33,020 bases of DNA from Deltaproteobacteria bacterium (GTDB lineage: Bacteria > Desulfobacterota > DSM-4660 > Desulfatiglandales > Desulfatiglandaceae). The translations under genes and the position numbers were made by a program. Under the pieces are notes generated by a model. That model searched no databases. It was not told where the DNA came from and saw only the letters and a list, made by a program, of their open reading frames with translations. The stretch's first letter is position 1. Every line of letters begins with the position of its first letter. The stretch lies in contig JAIPDZ010000011.1 in the NCBI GenBank assembly GCA_021737425.1, positions 1-33,020 of the forward strand, given 5' to 3'. Positions 8,775 through 17,400 of this stretch are shown piece after piece.

Positions 8775-8985
8775 TGACCCTCTTTCGGATAGAGGCGCTG
8801 AACACCAAAGATGGAATCGATTGGGCCGGGGACAGGAAGGGGGATCCCAGGAAATTATTCAATAAATCCAAAGCATTAGGCAATAAATTCCCCTATGTGG
8901 TGGACTTGGCCGGCACCTGCCCCTACATATGGGGTCGTTCTCATCACAAAAAAATCCCAAATAGCTCATTTTTCTAATTTTTTTC

Positions 8986-9014
8986 TTGACAAGGGCTATT
9001 TTTTTGCAGATAGT
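8986..9014 (+). promoter_or_regulatory. Candidate sigma70-type promoter for the dcw cluster (TTGACA-N17-GATAGT)
   Basis: Perfect -35 TTGACA at 8986-8991, 17-bp spacer, 4/6 -10 at 9009-9014, preceded by A/T tracts (8945-8985). Confidence 0.55.
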
Positions 9015-9045
9015 GTCATAAAGTGGAGCAAATTCCCATAAAGTG
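9007..9045 (+). promoter_or_regulatory. Putative MraZ-binding direct repeats (CATAAAGTG type, 10-bp phased)
   Basis: CATAAAGTG at 9017-9025 and 9037-9045, exactly 20 bp apart; degenerate CAGATAGTG (7/9) at 9007-9015. Confidence 0.55.
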
Positions 9046-9060
9046 ACTCGAAGGGGCACC

Positions 9061-9498
9061 ATGTTCAGAGGCCGTTCAAGACATACCTTAGACGAGAAAG
9101 GGCGCTTGGCCATTCCAGCCCGGTTCCGGGAGGTGCTGGATCGTAAGGGTGAAGAGTGGGTGGTGGTGACCCACAAGGACGATTCGCTCTGGACATTTTC
9201 AAGGGATGACTGGCGGCTCTTGGAGGAGAAGGCGGCGAGCCTCCCCCTGTTTGATAACGACGGTATCGCTTTTCTGAGATATTTTATCTCCGGCGCCGAG
9301 GAATGTAAAGTCAGAAACGGCCGCATCACCATCCCTCAAAACTTGAGAAATGATGCGGGCCTGCAAAAAGAGGTGGTGTTGGCGGGACAACTCAAGAGAT
9401 TCGAAATCTGGGACAGCCAAAAGTGGGAGGCAGAATTTAGACGGGTCAAAGAGGCTTTTCCAGAGGCAAGCCAGTCACTTTCAGAACTTCGGATATAA
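9061..9498 (+). CDS. mraZ: Transcriptional regulator MraZ
   Basis: MFRGRSRHTLDEKGRLAIPARFREVL...; AAGGGG Shine-Dalgarno before ATG 9061 (the ORF-track GTG at 9043 lies in the repeat and is less likely). Confidence 0.95.
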   Translation: MFRGRSRHTLDEKGRLAIPARFREVLDRKGEEWVVVTHKDDSLWTFSRDDWRLLEEKAASLPLFDNDGIAFLRYFISGAEECKVRNGRITIPQNLRNDAGLQKEVVLAGQLKRFEIWDSQKWEAEFRRVKEAFPEASQSLSELRI

Positions 9499-10451
9499 TG
9501 GGGGAAACCCGGGTGTATCCCCATCAGCCGGTCCTTGTGCATGAGGCAGTGGACTCCCTAATCCATAACCCGGCGGGCGTCTATGTAGACGGTACCGCAG
9601 GATCCGGGGGTCACAGTCTGCCCATCTCAAAACGGCTGGCAGAGCCGGGACACCTTATCTGCCTGGACAGGGATCCACAAGCGGTCAGGCTGGTCCAAAG
9701 GCGGCTGGACTCCGAAGAAACCCGGGTCACTGTGGTCCAGGCCAATTTCGCTGACATGGATCGGGTCTTAAAGGATCTGGGAATCGATCAAGTAGACGGG
9801 GTGCTGCTGGATCTGGGAATGTCCACTTTCCAGCTTGAGGAATCGGGGAAAGGGTTCAGTTTCAGCAGGACAGAGCCCTTGGACATGAGGATGGACCCTG
9901 CTTCGGAACAAACGGCAGCGGACCTGATCAATCATCTGCCCCAAGAAAAACTGGAACGCCTGCTCAAAGACTATGGTGAAGAAAGAAAAGCGAGATCCAT
10001 TGCCAGGGCCATTGTTCGTGCGCGTGCCCAAGCACCCATAGAGACATCTTCTCGTTTAGCGGCTCTCATTCAAGCGGTATCTCCCAGGTCGCATCGGAAA
10101 CGGGCCATACACCCCGCTACTCGCACATTTCAGGCCCTCAGAATAGCCGTAAACAGAGAGTTGGAAAACCTCGATATTTTTCTGGAAAAGATCCCGGAAG
10201 TGTTGGCCCGGGAAGGCCGTTTGGTGGTCTTGTCCTATCACTCACTGGAGGACAGACGGGTCAAACAGGCCATGGTTCAGTGGGAAAAGGGGTGTACCTG
10301 CCCCCCGGATTTTCCCGTGTGTGTATGTGGTAAGACGCCCCTGTTTCGGCGTCCCTTTAAAAAGGGCTTGAAACCGGATCAGAGAGAGATCCAGATGAAC
10401 CCCAGAGCGCGCAGCGCCATTATGCGAGTTGCAGAAAGGATTTTGTCATGA
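9498..10451 (+). CDS. rsmH: 16S rRNA m4C1402 methyltransferase RsmH
   Basis: HQPVLVHEAVDSL...YVDGTAGSGGHS...GVLLDLGMSTFQLE...SYHSLEDRRVKQ; TAATG overlap with mraZ. Confidence 0.96.
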   Translation: MGETRVYPHQPVLVHEAVDSLIHNPAGVYVDGTAGSGGHSLPISKRLAEPGHLICLDRDPQAVRLVQRRLDSEETRVTVVQANFADMDRVLKDLGIDQVDGVLLDLGMSTFQLEESGKGFSFSRTEPLDMRMDPASEQTAADLINHLPQEKLERLLKDYGEERKARSIARAIVRARAQAPIETSSRLAALIQAVSPRSHRKRAIHPATRTFQALRIAVNRELENLDIFLEKIPEVLAREGRLVVLSYHSLEDRRVKQAMVQWEKGCTCPPDFPVCVCGKTPLFRRPFKKGLKPDQREIQMNPRARSAIMRVAERILS

Positions 10452-10816
10452 CCCGGCCGGAAAAAGTAAACAGGATGAAAGGTTCCCGCAATGCCCACAC
10501 CGGGATTCGGATCACCAACACCCGTTCAAAAAGGCGAAAACTGCCGCTAACCCCGAGACAGGTGGTCCTGATCCTCTTGATGCTGTTCAGCTTCATGGGA
10601 AGCGGCATCGGGTATGTCTGGTCCAACTTTGAGACCACCCAGATCGGGTATGACCTCAGTCAGTTAAAACAGGAAGAAATGCGGCTCAAAGAGATAAACC
10701 GGAAACTGAGGCTGGAACTGGCCACCTTAAAATCGCCGAAACGATTGGAACCCTTGGCCGTTCAGCGATTTGATCTGGTGCAGCCCAAGGCCGAACAGAT
10801 TATTGTTCTACCATGA
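10448..10816 (+). CDS. ftsL: FtsL-like cell division protein
   Basis: Small single-TM protein with coiled coil (YDLSQLKQEEMRLKEINRKLRLELATLKSPKRLEPLAVQRFDLVQPK) between rsmH and ftsI. Confidence 0.8.
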   Translation: MTRPEKVNRMKGSRNAHTGIRITNTRSKRRKLPLTPRQVVLILLMLFSFMGSGIGYVWSNFETTQIGYDLSQLKQEEMRLKEINRKLRLELATLKSPKRLEPLAVQRFDLVQPKAEQIIVLP

Positions 10817-12804
10817 AGGTAGAGGAAAAAAAGTGGATTCGCATTCGCGTCTATGTTGTGGCCCTTTTCTTTATGTTGGGTCTGGGGACCATACTGGCCC
10901 GGGCCTATCAGCTGCAGGTGGTGGAGGACGATTATCTCAAAGGGATTGCCGACAAGGGGATTTTTGCCACCATCACCCTGCCTCCGGATCGCGGTTTTGT
11001 CTATGACCGAGAGGGGAACGAACTGGCGGTCAGTATTCAGGTGGGATCTGTCTTTGCCCATCCCAGCCAGATCCAGGAAAAGCCCAAGACCGCGGTAAAA
11101 CTCTCAAAAATCCTTCAGGAACCAACGGATAGCATTCTCCAAAAGTTGCGGAGGAAACGGTCATTTGTATGGATAAAGCGGCGAATCTCCCCGGCCGTGA
11201 CCGCAGAGGTCAGCCGGCTCAACCTGATCGGCGTCGGGATCACCACCGAATCGAGACGGTACTACCCGGAACGGGAGATCGCAGCCCATTTGATGGGCTT
11301 TTCCGGTACGGATAACCAGGGCCTGGAAGGCTTGGAACGAAAATATGACCGGTATTTGACCGGAGCCCAGCATAAGCTGGTATGCATGGAAGATGCCTTT
11401 GGGCGGCCTTTCGCCATCAACAAGCCCACGCCTCCGGAAAAGGCGGGCGTCCATCACCTCACCCTCACCATCGACAAGGAGATTCAATACAAGGCCCAGC
11501 AGGCCTTGCATTCAGCCGTCACCCAGACCAAAGCCAAGGGCGGGCATTGCGTGGTAGTGGATCCCAAAACCGGCGAGATACTGGCCATGGCCGTGGTTCC
11601 CCAGTTTAATCCCAACATTTTCTCCAAATTCAGGCCCGACACATGGCGCAACCGTGCGGTCACCGACTGTTTTGAGCCGGGTTCCACCATGAAGGCCTTT
11701 TTGTTGAGTGCGGCCCTGGAGGAAGGGGTGGTCAGTCCCCTGACCGAATTCTTCTGTGAGGAGGGGAAATTCAAGGTGGGCGGACGGGTGGTCCACGACA
11801 CCCATGAATATGAGACCCTGACCGTGGCGGATATTGTGGTGCGCTCCAGTAATATCGGCGCCATTAAAATCGGTCAGAAACTGGGATACGAAAGGTTCTG
11901 CCGCTATTTAAAGAAATTCGGCTTCAGTGAAAAGACAGGCGTGGATCTGTTGGGAGAAAGGGCGGGATTTATCCGGACCACAAAACATGCCAGGACCATT
12001 GACCAGGCCAATCTCTATTTCGGTCAGGGAATGAGCACCACATCCCTGCAACTGGTCATGGCCATGGCGGCCATTGCAAACGGGGGTCAACTTATGCGTC
12101 CATACGTGGTCAAAGAAATCGTGGATGATGCAGGGCATCAGGTGGAGGAGACCACACCCCAAGTGGTGAGAAGGGTGATCTCCTTCAAGACGGCAAAAAC
12201 AGTGGCCTCCATCCTGACCGGCGTGGTGGGAGAGGAGGGCACCGCCCCCAAGGCGGCCATAAAGGGGTTCGGCGTGGCGGGAAAGACCGGTACCGCCCAG
12301 AAAATAGATCCCCGGACCAAGGCCTATTCAAAACGGAAATATGTGGCCACCTTTGTGGGGTTTACCCCGGTGGAGGATCCAAAACTGGTCATTCTGGTAG
12401 TCATTGACGAACCCGAGGGGATCGCCTACGGGGGACTGGTGGCGGCCCCGGTCTTCCAGAAGGTGGGGTCATGGGCCCTCAATCACCTGAGGGCGGCGCC
12501 GAGACCGGGGCTGCTGGCGGGTGGGGATGCCGGGCAGGTGGATCAGGCCTCCGTATCTCCCAAAAGCGCCCAACCCATAGCGGTTGCGCCCCAGGTCAAG
12601 CGCATTGCCCAGGAACTGAGGCAAGGGGTGCTGCCCGACTTCACCCGGATGGGCATGCGACAAGTGCTCAAAAAAGGAAGAGATTTGGGTCTCAAAGTGT
12701 GTCTCAAAGGCTCCGGGCTGGCAGTGGCCCAGCAACCCGAACCGGGTTGTTCGCTTTCCCAGGTGGATTCGGTGGAAATCCATTTCAAACCGCCCGGCCG
12801 CTGA
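10813..12804 (+). CDS. ftsI: Division-specific transpeptidase (PBP2/FtsI type) with C-terminal PASTA domain
   Basis: Motifs STMK (EPGSTMKAF), SSN, KTGTAQK; C-terminal PASTA-like LPDFTRMGMRQVLKKGRDLGLKVCLKGSGLAVAQQPEPGCSLSQVDSVEIHF. Confidence 0.93.
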   Translation: MKVEEKKWIRIRVYVVALFFMLGLGTILARAYQLQVVEDDYLKGIADKGIFATITLPPDRGFVYDREGNELAVSIQVGSVFAHPSQIQEKPKTAVKLSKILQEPTDSILQKLRRKRSFVWIKRRISPAVTAEVSRLNLIGVGITTESRRYYPEREIAAHLMGFSGTDNQGLEGLERKYDRYLTGAQHKLVCMEDAFGRPFAINKPTPPEKAGVHHLTLTIDKEIQYKAQQALHSAVTQTKAKGGHCVVVDPKTGEILAMAVVPQFNPNIFSKFRPDTWRNRAVTDCFEPGSTMKAFLLSAALEEGVVSPLTEFFCEEGKFKVGGRVVHDTHEYETLTVADIVVRSSNIGAIKIGQKLGYERFCRYLKKFGFSEKTGVDLLGERAGFIRTTKHARTIDQANLYFGQGMSTTSLQLVMAMAAIANGGQLMRPYVVKEIVDDAGHQVEETTPQVVRRVISFKTAKTVASILTGVVGEEGTAPKAAIKGFGVAGKTGTAQKIDPRTKAYSKRKYVATFVGFTPVEDPKLVILVVIDEPEGIAYGGLVAAPVFQKVGSWALNHLRAAPRPGLLAGGDAGQVDQASVSPKSAQPIAVAPQVKRIAQELRQGVLPDFTRMGMRQVLKKGRDLGLKVCLKGSGLAVAQQPEPGCSLSQVDSVEIHFKPPGR

Positions 12805-12863
12805 GAAAGGCCGGTGAGAGGCCAGATGGTGAAGAACCCCAAAGACAGGCTACATAACCGCCC

Positions 12864-14432
12864 ATGGAATTGAAAGCACTCATAGCGGGACTGGCCACAT
12901 GGGAGGTAAAGGGGGATCCCGGGGTGGATATAGGGGGGATCGCCTATGACTCCCGGAAGGTGGTCCCCGGGGGTGCGTTCGTCGCCCTTACGGGACACTC
13001 ACTGGACGGCCACCGGTTCATCAAAGAGGCGCTCCAGAAGGGGGCTGCAGCCGTGGTCATGGAGACCTCAGCCCAAAGATCCTATGATCCCCTTCAGGAG
13101 CAAGGGGTCCAAAACACGCCGGTAATGGTTCAGGTGCCCGATACCCGTGAGGCCCTGGCTCACATGGCGAGACGGTTCTATGACTATCCCTATGCGGGTA
13201 TGCACCTGATCGGTATCACCGGCACCAACGGCAAAACCACCACGAGCTATCTTTTGGAGTCGATCCTGTCCGAAGCCGGAAGGCGAGTTGGGGTTATCGG
13301 GACCATCAGTCGCCGGATGCCGGGGAAGACCTGGAAGGCCGCCGTGACCACCCCGGAATCTCTGGATCTGATGCATACCCTGCGCAAGATGGCCGACGGC
13401 CGGGTTACCGACGTCATTATGGAGGTCTCCTCCCATGCCCTGGACCAGGGGAGGGCCCGGGGGTGTCCCTTCCGGGTGGCCGTGTTCACCAATATTTCCA
13501 GGGACCATCTGGATTATCATCCGTCCATGGCGGCCTATTTTGAGTCCAAGTCCCGCCTTTTCAGGGACCTGGCAGGGAAAGGCGGGGCCGCTTCCGCCAC
13601 GGCCGTGATTAACATGGACGACCCTATGGGACAGGCCCTCAAGTCATCAACGGAGGCTCCGGTCACCACCTTCGGGTGTCAACAGGATACAGATGTGCGG
13701 GCGGAAAAGGTCAGGCTTTTACAAGACGGCCTGGCGGCCAGGGTGCACACTCCGGTGGGAGATGCGGACATTCATTCAGCCCTCATGGGCGATTTTGATA
13801 TCTATAACATCCTGGCCGCTGCCGCAGCCGCATTCTCCCTGGGGGTGTCGGTGGAGGAGATCGCAGCCGGCATCGGCCGGCTCACCGGGGTGCCGGGTCG
13901 GCTGGAACGGGTGGTCAACCCGGCTTCACTACGTATCTTTGTGGACTATGCCCATACCCCCGACGCCCTTTTCAAGGCGTTGGGGGCCATGAAAAAGCGC
14001 ACCCAGGGCCGGGTCATCACCGTGTTCGGGTGTGGCGGAGACCGAGACCGGGGAAAGCGCCCCGAGATGGGGCAGGTGGCCGGCCGACTCAGTGACGTGG
14101 TGGTGATTACCTCGGACAATCCCCGCACCGAAGACCCGGAGACCATCGCCCGGGAGATTACAGCCGGTGTCAAAGATTCCGGGCTGAAGGATTACGCGCT
14201 GGAATTGGACCGGGAGAAGGCCATCTTCATGGCCGTACACATGGCAGGTAAGGAGGACGGGATCCTGATTGCCGGAAAAGGTCATGAGGATTATCAGATC
14301 ATTGGACAACAGAGGCGACCCTTTGATGACAGAGCGGTAGCGGCCAAGGCCGTGTCTGTGCGCCTGTGGGGTCAGCCGGCCCCTGGGCCTTTGGGTTCAC
14401 CCCCGAATGCCCGCAACGCCTCGGAGGGATAG
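12864..14432 (+). CDS. murE: UDP-MurNAc-tripeptide synthetase (probably meso-DAP adding)
   Basis: GITGTNGKTTTSYLLESIL; DNPR motif (TSDNPRTEDPE) associated with meso-diaminopimelate specificity. Confidence 0.95.
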   Translation: MELKALIAGLATWEVKGDPGVDIGGIAYDSRKVVPGGAFVALTGHSLDGHRFIKEALQKGAAAVVMETSAQRSYDPLQEQGVQNTPVMVQVPDTREALAHMARRFYDYPYAGMHLIGITGTNGKTTTSYLLESILSEAGRRVGVIGTISRRMPGKTWKAAVTTPESLDLMHTLRKMADGRVTDVIMEVSSHALDQGRARGCPFRVAVFTNISRDHLDYHPSMAAYFESKSRLFRDLAGKGGAASATAVINMDDPMGQALKSSTEAPVTTFGCQQDTDVRAEKVRLLQDGLAARVHTPVGDADIHSALMGDFDIYNILAAAAAAFSLGVSVEEIAAGIGRLTGVPGRLERVVNPASLRIFVDYAHTPDALFKALGAMKKRTQGRVITVFGCGGDRDRGKRPEMGQVAGRLSDVVVITSDNPRTEDPETIAREITAGVKDSGLKDYALELDREKAIFMAVHMAGKEDGILIAGKGHEDYQIIGQQRRPFDDRAVAAKAVSVRLWGQPAPGPLGSPPNARNASEG

Positions 14433-15881
14433 ATGCCGGCTCGCTGGGGTAAATGGACGGCCGCAGAAATCCTGGATGCAGTGGCCGGCACCTGGGTCTC
14501 AGGGTCTCTAAGCACTGTTTTCACCGGGATCAGTACGGACTCCCGGCATATCCAATCCGGGGAGATGTTCTGGGCCTTGAAAGGCCCCCGCTACGACGGG
14601 CATGACTTTGTCCTGACCGCCCTTGAAAGGGGGGCGCCGGGGGTGGTGGTGGACCGGGCGTGGTGGGCATCCACCGGGTGCACCTGCCTCGGTTCTACCC
14701 CCGGGGAGCGCGCCGTAATCACAGTAGACGACACCCTTGAGGCCTTGGGCGATTTTGCATGGTGGTGGCGTCATCAGCATACGGCAAAGGTGGTGGCCAT
14801 TACCGGAAGTTCAGGAAAAACCACCACCAAAGAGATGGCGGCCGCCATTTGCGCACAGCGGCATCATACCCTCAAAAACGAGGGGAACTTCAATAACCTG
14901 ATCGGCCTTCCCCTGACCCTGCTTCGTCTCAGGGACGATCATGAGATAGCGGTTCTGGAGATGGGCATGAACCAGCCGGGCGAGATCGGACGGCTCACCC
15001 GGATAGCGGGCCCGGATACGGGGGTGATCCTCAACATCGGAATAGCCCACTTGGAAGGGGTGCTGGATATAGAAGGGGTGGCCCGGGCCAAATGCGAGAT
15101 GGTGGAAAACATGGAGGCCAGCGGCCTTATGATCCTGAACGGGGATGATGATCGCCTCATGACCCATGCAGGGCCCTATCCCGTCCGGAAGATGACCTTC
15201 GGGATGGGGCCGGAAAACCAGGTGCGGGCAGAGGATGTCCGGGACCTGGGGCTGAAGGGGATTCAGTTCATCCTCGCCCATGGCCATGGATCCTGGCCGG
15301 CCCGCATCCGGATCCCGGGTCTTTATAACCTGTACAACGCTCTGGCTGCCGCTGCCATAGGGTTCAACCTGGGAGAGGCCGCAGAGACCATCCTGCAAGG
15401 GCTGGAAAGCTACCCGGGCATGAATGGGCGGTTTCGGGTGTACTCCCTTTGGGGCGGCATCACCGTGATCGATGATACCTATAATGCCAATCCGTCTTCC
15501 TTGAAGGCCGTCCTGGGGTCCGTCAAATCCTTGGCCCAGGGCCAAGGATGCAGGCTTATAGTGGGTCTGGGAGAAATGAGGGAACTGGGGGATGCCGCGG
15601 TTTCATCCCACCAGGAGGCAGGGGGGCAGGTGGCCGCAGCAGGGGCTGATCGCTTTTTTGCCTTGGGCCCCCATGGCCGTGAAATGATCCAGGGGGCCAT
15701 CCAGGGCGGGATGCCCCGCAACAAGGCAAAACGGGTGGCCGGCCATGATGAAATGGTGGATGAAATTTCGCATGCCGTGACAGGCGGGGGTCTGGTGCTT
15801 CTCAAGGGGTCCAGAAAGATGGCCCTTGAAAAGGTGGTAAACGGGCTGGAGCGTATTTTTGGGCCGGGGAAAATGGATTAA
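14433..15881 (+). CDS. murF: UDP-MurNAc-pentapeptide synthetase
   Basis: AITGSSGKTTTKEMAAAI, NNLIGLPLTLL, DDTYNANPSSLKAVL. Confidence 0.95.
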   Translation: MPARWGKWTAAEILDAVAGTWVSGSLSTVFTGISTDSRHIQSGEMFWALKGPRYDGHDFVLTALERGAPGVVVDRAWWASTGCTCLGSTPGERAVITVDDTLEALGDFAWWWRHQHTAKVVAITGSSGKTTTKEMAAAICAQRHHTLKNEGNFNNLIGLPLTLLRLRDDHEIAVLEMGMNQPGEIGRLTRIAGPDTGVILNIGIAHLEGVLDIEGVARAKCEMVENMEASGLMILNGDDDRLMTHAGPYPVRKMTFGMGPENQVRAEDVRDLGLKGIQFILAHGHGSWPARIRIPGLYNLYNALAAAAIGFNLGEAAETILQGLESYPGMNGRFRVYSLWGGITVIDDTYNANPSSLKAVLGSVKSLAQGQGCRLIVGLGEMRELGDAAVSSHQEAGGQVAAAGADRFFALGPHGREMIQGAIQGGMPRNKAKRVAGHDEMVDEISHAVTGGGLVLLKGSRKMALEKVVNGLERIFGPGKMD

Positions 15882-15895
15882 CCGGAGGTATCTTC

Positions 15896-16261
15896 ATGAA
15901 GAACGGGAAGAAAATACTGGTGGTGGACGACGAGAGAGGCATCCGATTGCTCTTATCCGAAGTCCTGTTGAGTGAGGGCTTTGAGGTCCGCTCGGCCAAG
16001 GATGGACAGGAATCCCTGGAAGTGTTGCAGGAGGAGCACTTTGATCTGGTGATTACCGATATCAATATGCCCAGGCTGGACGGGATGGGCATGTTGGAGC
16101 GGATGCAAAAGGGAGGACGAAAGGAAAAGGTCATTGTCATGACCGGCAATCCTTCTGCCCCCAACCTGTCCAATGACCACCTCCCCAATGTGGTGATGAG
16201 CATTATCAAGCCCTTTGAAATGGCGCAATTGGTGGACATGGTCACAGAAGCGACCGCCTAA
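15896..16261 (+). CDS. Single-domain (CheY-like) response regulator
   Basis: KKILVVDDERGIRLLLSEVL; D11/D12, phosphoacceptor D55 (DLVITDINMPRLDG), T83 (VIVMTGN), K105 (IIKPF); ends after the receiver; GGAGGT Shine-Dalgarno. Confidence 0.93.
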   Translation: MKNGKKILVVDDERGIRLLLSEVLLSEGFEVRSAKDGQESLEVLQEEHFDLVITDINMPRLDGMGMLERMQKGGRKEKVIVMTGNPSAPNLSNDHLPNVVMSIIKPFEMAQLVDMVTEATA

Positions 16262-16317
16262 GGGCAGGTCTTGGGCCGGTATCCGGGGAGGGATAAACCC
16301 AAGTCGGTGGGGAAGCT

Positions 16318-17397
16318 ATGTTGTTCAAACTGATCTACCTGTTTCATACGGATTTTTCGTGGCTGAATGTATTTCGGTACATTACCTTCAGGACCATCCT
16401 GTCCAGCCTGACCGCCCTCATGATCTGCCTCATCTGTGGGGGGTGGGTGATCAGACGGCTGCGGGCCATGCAGGTGGGACAACAGATCCGGGAGGACGGT
16501 CCCTCCAATCACCGAACCAAGGCCGGGACTCCCACCATGGGCGGTTGCCTGATTGTGCCGGCCGCCCTCTTTTCCACCCTCCTGTGGGTGGATCCAAGCA
16601 ACTTCTATGTATGGATCGTGGTGTTCGTGGCCCTGTGCTTCGGCCTGATCGGTTTCGCAGACGATTATCTCAAGGTATCCCAAAAAAACAGCCGGGGGCT
16701 CAGTGCATCGGCCAAGTTTTCCCTCCAAATCATCTGCGCCACGGGCGTGTCTTTGGCCATCTATCTTTATCCAGGATTTGACACCCATCTCAACCTCCCC
16801 TTCTTCAAACGGGTGGTCCCTGATCTGGGGCTCTGGTACATCCCCTTTTCGGTTTTCATCATCGTAGGCACCTCCAACGCCGTGAACCTGACCGACGGGC
16901 TGGATGGTTTGGCCATCAGCCCCCTGATTGTGGCCTTTGCCAGTTACCTGGGGTTTTCCTACATCGCCGGAAATGTCAAAATCGCCTCTTATCTGCAGGT
17001 TCCCTATATCTCCGGTGCAGGCGAGATTGCAGTCATTTGCGGAACCTTGGTGGGCGCAGGCCTGGGGTTTCTCTGGTATAACGCCTATCCGGCGGAGATT
17101 TTCATGGGGGACGTGGGATCCATCCCCTTAGGGGCCATTCTGGGCACCGTGGCGGTGGCCACCAAACAGGAGGTGGTCCTGGTCCTGGTGGGCGGTCTAT
17201 TCGTCTTTGAGGCCTTATCCGTCATCTTTCAGGTGGCCTACTTCAAACTGACCGGCGGGCAGAGAATTTTCCGGATGGCGCCCATCCATCATCACTTTGA
17301 ACTGAAGGGATGGCCCGAACCCAAGGTCATTGTCCGATTCTGGATCATCTCCATTGTCCTGGCCCTCCTTTCCTTAAGCACACTCAAGTTGAGGTAG
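16318..17397 (+). CDS. mraY: Phospho-MurNAc-pentapeptide transferase
   Basis: [63 protein letters not shown]. Confidence 0.97.
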   Translation: MLFKLIYLFHTDFSWLNVFRYITFRTILSSLTALMICLICGGWVIRRLRAMQVGQQIREDGPSNHRTKAGTPTMGGCLIVPAALFSTLLWVDPSNFYVWIVVFVALCFGLIGFADDYLKVSQKNSRGLSASAKFSLQIICATGVSLAIYLYPGFDTHLNLPFFKRVVPDLGLWYIPFSVFIIVGTSNAVNLTDGLDGLAISPLIVAFASYLGFSYIAGNVKIASYLQVPYISGAGEIAVICGTLVGAGLGFLWYNAYPAEIFMGDVGSIPLGAILGTVAVATKQEVVLVLVGGLFVFEALSVIFQVAYFKLTGGQRIFRMAPIHHHFELKGWPEPKVIVRFWIISIVLALLSLSTLKLR

Positions 17398-17400
17398 CCC

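Noticed and set aside
14811-15545. 244-aa minus-strand ORF antisense to murF
   Set aside because: Shadow frame; no domain or SD support.
16270-16303. CTTGGG...CCCAAG inverted repeat between the response regulator and mraY
   Set aside because: 6-bp arms with a 22-nt loop are weak and readily occur by chance.
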